DNA of 64,000 bases, taken from contig CBDFMR010000005.1 in the NCBI GenBank assembly GCA_965249765.1, forward strand, positions 1,240,001 through 1,304,000, given 5' to 3'. The DNA is from CBDFMR01 sp965249765. GTDB taxonomy: Bacteria; Bacteroidota; Bacteroidia; Chitinophagales; Saprospiraceae. The stretch's first letter is position 1; each line of letters begins with the position of its first letter. The position numbers were made by a program, and so were the translations under genes. The notes beneath the pieces are model-generated. The model saw only the letters and a program-made list of their open reading frames with translations, did not search any database and had not been told where the DNA came from. Positions 61,076 through 64,000 of this stretch are shown in pieces.

Positions 61076-61990
61076 ATGGATAGAAGGAAATTTATAATAA
61101 ATAGCTCATTAGGAGGTCTTGTTTTTGCTACGGGAAAATATCCATTACATACTCTGAGCTCGCCTGAGTTGGTGAAACTAACAATTCTACATACCAATGA
61201 TGTCCATAGTAGGATCGATCCATTTCCAATGGATGGAAGCAGAAACCAAGGTCTTGGAGGGGCAAGTAAGAGAGCATCACTTATTGAGAAAATACGAAAG
61301 GAAGAGGGGCATGTTCTGCTATTGGATTCTGGAGATATTTTTCAAGGGACGCCGTATTTCAATTTTTTTGGTGGTGAGCTAGAGTTTAAATTGATGAGTG
61401 AGATGAAGTATGATGCCACGACCATTGGTAATCATGATTTTGACGCCGGTATTGATGGACTAGTGAAACAACTGCCGCATTGCAATTTCCCATTTCTAAT
61501 AAGCAATTACAAATTCTCTGATACTGTCATGAATGGTAGGACCCGATCTTATAAAATTTTCGAATATGATGATGTCAAGGTGGGTGTATTTGGTTTAGGA
61601 ATTGAGTTAGATGGTTTAGTCCCTACAGAACTGACGGGAAACACTCAGTATCTTGATCCCATTGCTACCGCTAATAGAACAGCTTCATTATTGAAGAAAG
61701 AAAAAAAGTGTGACTATGTCATATGCTTGTCACATTTGGGATATAAGTATGGTGATAGTAAAGTCAGTGATCTGCATCTTGCACACTTTACAGAAGATGT
61801 AGATCTGATCCTTGGTGGGCATACTCATACTTTTATGAGAAAACCTGATATCCGACGAAATATGAAAGGGAGAGAAGTGGTGATCAATCAGGCTGGTTGG
61901 GCAGGCATAATGCTGGGTCGGGTAGATATCACTTTTGAGAGATCTACGGCCAATAAGTGCATGACTTGCAGCAATTCATACATTCAATAG
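61076..61990 (+). CDS. 5'-nucleotidase N-terminal (metallophosphatase) domain protein
   Basis: 304 residues. N-terminal MDRRKFIINSSLGG (twin-arginine-like signal). Dimetal motifs: LHTNDVHSRIDPFP, LLDSGDIFQGTPYFNFF, TTIGNHDFD, LSHLGYKYGD and LGGHTHTFM. It lacks the C-terminal substrate domain, which is supplied by the preceding gene. Hydrolyses nucleotide or related phosphates outside the cytoplasm. Third gene of the 59793-61990 operon. Confidence 0.92.
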   Translation: MDRRKFIINSSLGGLVFATGKYPLHTLSSPELVKLTILHTNDVHSRIDPFPMDGSRNQGLGGASKRASLIEKIRKEEGHVLLLDSGDIFQGTPYFNFFGGELEFKLMSEMKYDATTIGNHDFDAGIDGLVKQLPHCNFPFLISNYKFSDTVMNGRTRSYKIFEYDDVKVGVFGLGIELDGLVPTELTGNTQYLDPIATANRTASLLKKEKKCDYVICLSHLGYKYGDSKVSDLHLAHFTEDVDLILGGHTHTFMRKPDIRRNMKGREVVINQAGWAGIMLGRVDITFERSTANKCMTCSNSYIQ

Positions 61991-62301
61991 GATTGATTTA
62001 ATCTTAGGGAATTATACATTGGGTAATTCCATAACATGTAGACTCTTGAATATCAGTCTTATTTACTTGTAACTAATTGAGATATATAGTTTTGACTTTC
62101 AGGTAGTTATAATCTTTCAAGGAAATTGAAAATTATTATTTCGATTCCCGTTTTAATTGCGTTTTTTTTTTCACATTTGTTTCGCTCATAACCTAACGAG
62201 GCGAATTAGCAAAACCGAATAACCAAAACTCTATCCCTGCCGAAGTTTGACATGAGACTTCTAATGTCTCTATTAGCATGCTGAATTATAATCTGAACCC
62301 C
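61991..62301. other. Region upstream of dnaA
   Basis: 311 bp. Hairpin GGAATTA/TAATTCC at about 62011-62033 may end the nucleotidase operon. The rest is AT-rich with a T-run at 62161-62171. I found no convincing DnaA boxes (TTATNCACA), so an origin cannot be claimed. Confidence 0.5.
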
Positions 62302-63708
62302 ATGACAATCACATACGAACAACTATGGCAAAACTGTCTCAAAATAATAAAGGAAAACGTAAAAGAAAGTACATACAGCACTTGGTTTGAACCGATTAAA
62401 CCATCCAAGTTTGAGGACAATGTCCTCACGATAGCAGTACCCAATAAATTCTTCTATGAATACATAGAAGAACACTATGTTGACGTCTTGAAGAAAGCCA
62501 TCAAGAGTGAACTAGGAGAGGGAGGCCGTCTCGAATATCAAATGCTGGTGGACGATCATCGTAAGATAGGCTACAATAATGCGGTCGATCGTAATAAGCC
62601 TGGGTCGCATAACGTGGGTAATATCAAAAATCCGTTTGTCATTCCAGGCATACAGAAAATGAAGATTGATCCACAGCTTAATGACTCGTATCGCCTTGAA
62701 AACTTCATTGAGGGGGATTGTAACAAGTTGGCCCGTTCGGCTGGTATTGCCATAAGTCGTAATCCTGGAGGGACAGCATTTAACCCATTGTTTGTCTATG
62801 GCGATGTAGGTCTAGGCAAGACACACCTTGTACATGCCATTGGAAATCAGGTATTAGATAATCATCCGAATTGTACGGTACTCTATGTGACGATGGAGAG
62901 ATTCACAAACCAAGTTGTTCAGTCCATTAGAAATAATGCTATTAATGATTTTATGAATTTCTACCAATGTGTAGATGTTTTAATCGTCGATGACATTCAT
63001 TTTTTAGCAAATAGGACGAAGACCCAAGAGATCTTTTTCAATATTTTCAACATCCTCCACCAAAATGGAAAGCAAATCATCCTTACCTCCGACAGACCAC
63101 CGAAGGATTTACAGGACATGGAAGAGCGATTGATCTCAAGATTTAAATGGGGATTGTCAGCCGACCTGTCTTCACCTGAGTTTGAAACAAGATTGGCAAT
63201 TCTTGAAGAAAAAATGAACAGTGAAGGTGTCGAGCTTCCCGAGGAAGTAGTAGAGTACGTCTGCTTTAATATCAAGAACAACATCAGAGAATTAGAAGGA
63301 GTGATGATTTCTCTCATAGCGCAGTCATCTCTCAATGATCGCGATGTAGATCTCGATCTAGCCAAAGAAGTAATCTGTCAATTTGTAAGTCAGATCAATA
63401 AAGAGATAACGGTTGAAAACATAGCCAAGTTGGTTGCCGAGCATTTTGAACTATCAGTCGAAAAACTCAAAAGTAAAACGCGGAAACGATCTGTGGTCGT
63501 AGCTAGACAATTATCCATGTTTTTTGCGAAGAACTTTACCAATAAATCTCTGAAAGCAATTGGCAATAATTTCGGTGGCAGGGACCATAGTACGGTAATA
63601 CATTCAGTAAGAGCTATACAGGATATGATGGATACTGATTTACTTTTTAAGGATACGGTATCTGAGATTGAAAAGAAATTGCAGCTTAGTCTTAATGTAG
63701 CTGTATAG
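62302..63708 (+). CDS. dnaA: Chromosomal replication initiator DnaA
   Basis: 468 residues from ATG 62302 (in-frame ATG at 62278 adds eight). Domain I EQLWQNCLKIIKENVKESTYSTWF (first part shown) for DnaB/HU contact; AAA+ domain III with Walker A GDVGLGKTHLVHAIGN and Walker B VLIVDDIHFLANRTKTQE; domain IV with KLKSKTRKRSVVVARQ and the DnaA-box signature GGRDHSTVIHSVRAI. Opens the replication origin and regulates its own gene. Confidence 0.97.
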   Translation: MTITYEQLWQNCLKIIKENVKESTYSTWFEPIKPSKFEDNVLTIAVPNKFFYEYIEEHYVDVLKKAIKSELGEGGRLEYQMLVDDHRKIGYNNAVDRNKPGSHNVGNIKNPFVIPGIQKMKIDPQLNDSYRLENFIEGDCNKLARSAGIAISRNPGGTAFNPLFVYGDVGLGKTHLVHAIGNQVLDNHPNCTVLYVTMERFTNQVVQSIRNNAINDFMNFYQCVDVLIVDDIHFLANRTKTQEIFFNIFNILHQNGKQIILTSDRPPKDLQDMEERLISRFKWGLSADLSSPEFETRLAILEEKMNSEGVELPEEVVEYVCFNIKNNIRELEGVMISLIAQSSLNDRDVDLDLAKEVICQFVSQINKEITVENIAKLVAEHFELSVEKLKSKTRKRSVVVARQLSMFFAKNFTNKSLKAIGNNFGGRDHSTVIHSVRAIQDMMDTDLLFKDTVSEIEKKLQLSLNVAV

Positions 63709-63735
63709 CTCGAAGAAATTATAACAACATACAAT

Positions 63736-64000
63736 ATGATCAAGAATATCCTAGTAACCGGTGCTAGTAGCGGCATCGGCGAGGCGGTCGCATGTAAATT
63801 GTCATCAGATGGTCACAACGTCATATTGATGGCTAGACGAGCAGATAAGCTCGAAATAATAAAAAATGAAATACTGGCAAGGGCCAAAAGGTCTTTGTTG
63901 CTGCGTCGGTGTGTCAGATTTTGAGCAGGTCAAGAACGAGGCAAATGATATTATTGTTCATCTCGGTCATATAGATGTGGTTGTTAATAATGCAGGACTT
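63736..64000 (+). pseudogene. Short-chain dehydrogenase, 3' partial, two frameshifts
   Basis: Begins MIKNILVTGASSGIGEAVAC with the SDR cofactor loop TGASSGIG. The frame shifts first near 63880 (GCAAGGGCC; expected GQKVFVAA follows in another frame) and again near 63905, after which SDFEQVKNEANDIIV, HIDVVVNNAGL continues to the window edge with the NNAG motif. Two one-base losses explain it. It would reduce or oxidise a carbonyl/alcohol with NAD(P)H. Assembly error is as likely as decay. The 3' end is outside the window. Confidence 0.75.

Noticed and set aside
61991..62301. Replication origin upstream of dnaA
   Set aside because: AT-rich but no DnaA boxes matching TTATNCACA were found; presence of dnaA alone does not place oriC in this phylum.

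Overview
The window looks like a chromosomal segment of a Bacteroidota bacterium, probably a gliding or marine Saprospiraceae-like lineage. Supporting signs are a SusC/SusD outer-membrane uptake pair, at least six secreted proteins with type IX secretion (T9SS) C-terminal sorting domains (types A and B), a TonB receptor fused to a heavy-metal domain, and one sequence matching the Bacteroidota -7 promoter form TAnnTTTG. The lineage is inferred from families only. No rRNA, tRNA or CRISPR array was recognised.

Layout. 1-2.5 kb: metallophosphoesterase (5' cut by the window) followed by a SMUG2-type uracil-DNA glycosylase gene split by a tandem non-coding insertion. 2.5-8.5 kb: SusC-SusD-lipoprotein operon on the minus strand. 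8.7-13.2 kb: nested mobile DNA. An old IS630 transposase gene is split by a 2.84-kb IS1595-family element carrying cargo (HicB/HicA-like pair, small lipoprotein, XRE regulator), and next to it lie REP-like hairpins and a dead IS200-type transposase. 13.3-34.4 kb: host-like genes: AraC regulator, a giant dockerin/T9SS protein, patatin, PLC-like phosphodiesterase, radical SAM protein, a giant 11-repeat T9SS protein, K+ channel, TesB thioesterase, aldehyde dehydrogenase with TetR, and a type B T9SS protein. 34.4-41 kb: IS30, IS630 remnant, frameshifted YceI, T9SS protein, decayed IS1595. 41-48.2 kb: FG-GAP/ASPIC protein, another T9SS protein, metal-linked TonB receptor with a Cys-rich partner. 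48.4-56.5 kb: accessory zone with a 5'-truncated group II intron, three minus-strand membrane or envelope genes, a full-length group II intron whose reverse transcriptase gene carries three copies of a palindromic micro-element, an SGNH hydrolase, and an IS91-type transposase overlapping a tyrosine recombinase. 57-64 kb: housekeeping genes: DUF1684 (frameshifted), icd, IscA-like protein, a split 5'-nucleotidase operon, dnaA and a frameshifted SDR.

How it works together. SusCD and the lipoprotein import an unknown oligomer. T9SS substrates are exported and anchored on the cell surface. The HMA-TonB receptor and Cys-rich protein suggest copper or heavy-metal handling. Mobile elements are concentrated in three zones (8.7-13.2, 34.4-41 and 49-56.5 kb).

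Most notable are (1) three structured elements of about 60 nt inside one group II intron RT gene, whose central stems show compensatory base changes, (2) the exactly delimited IS1595 cargo transposon with 29-bp inverted ends and an 8-bp target duplication, and (3) the tandem 367/391-bp element that split SMUG2 with a 6-bp duplication. Several host genes carry single-base frameshifts (YceI, DUF1684, SDR). These could be real decay or assembly indels.
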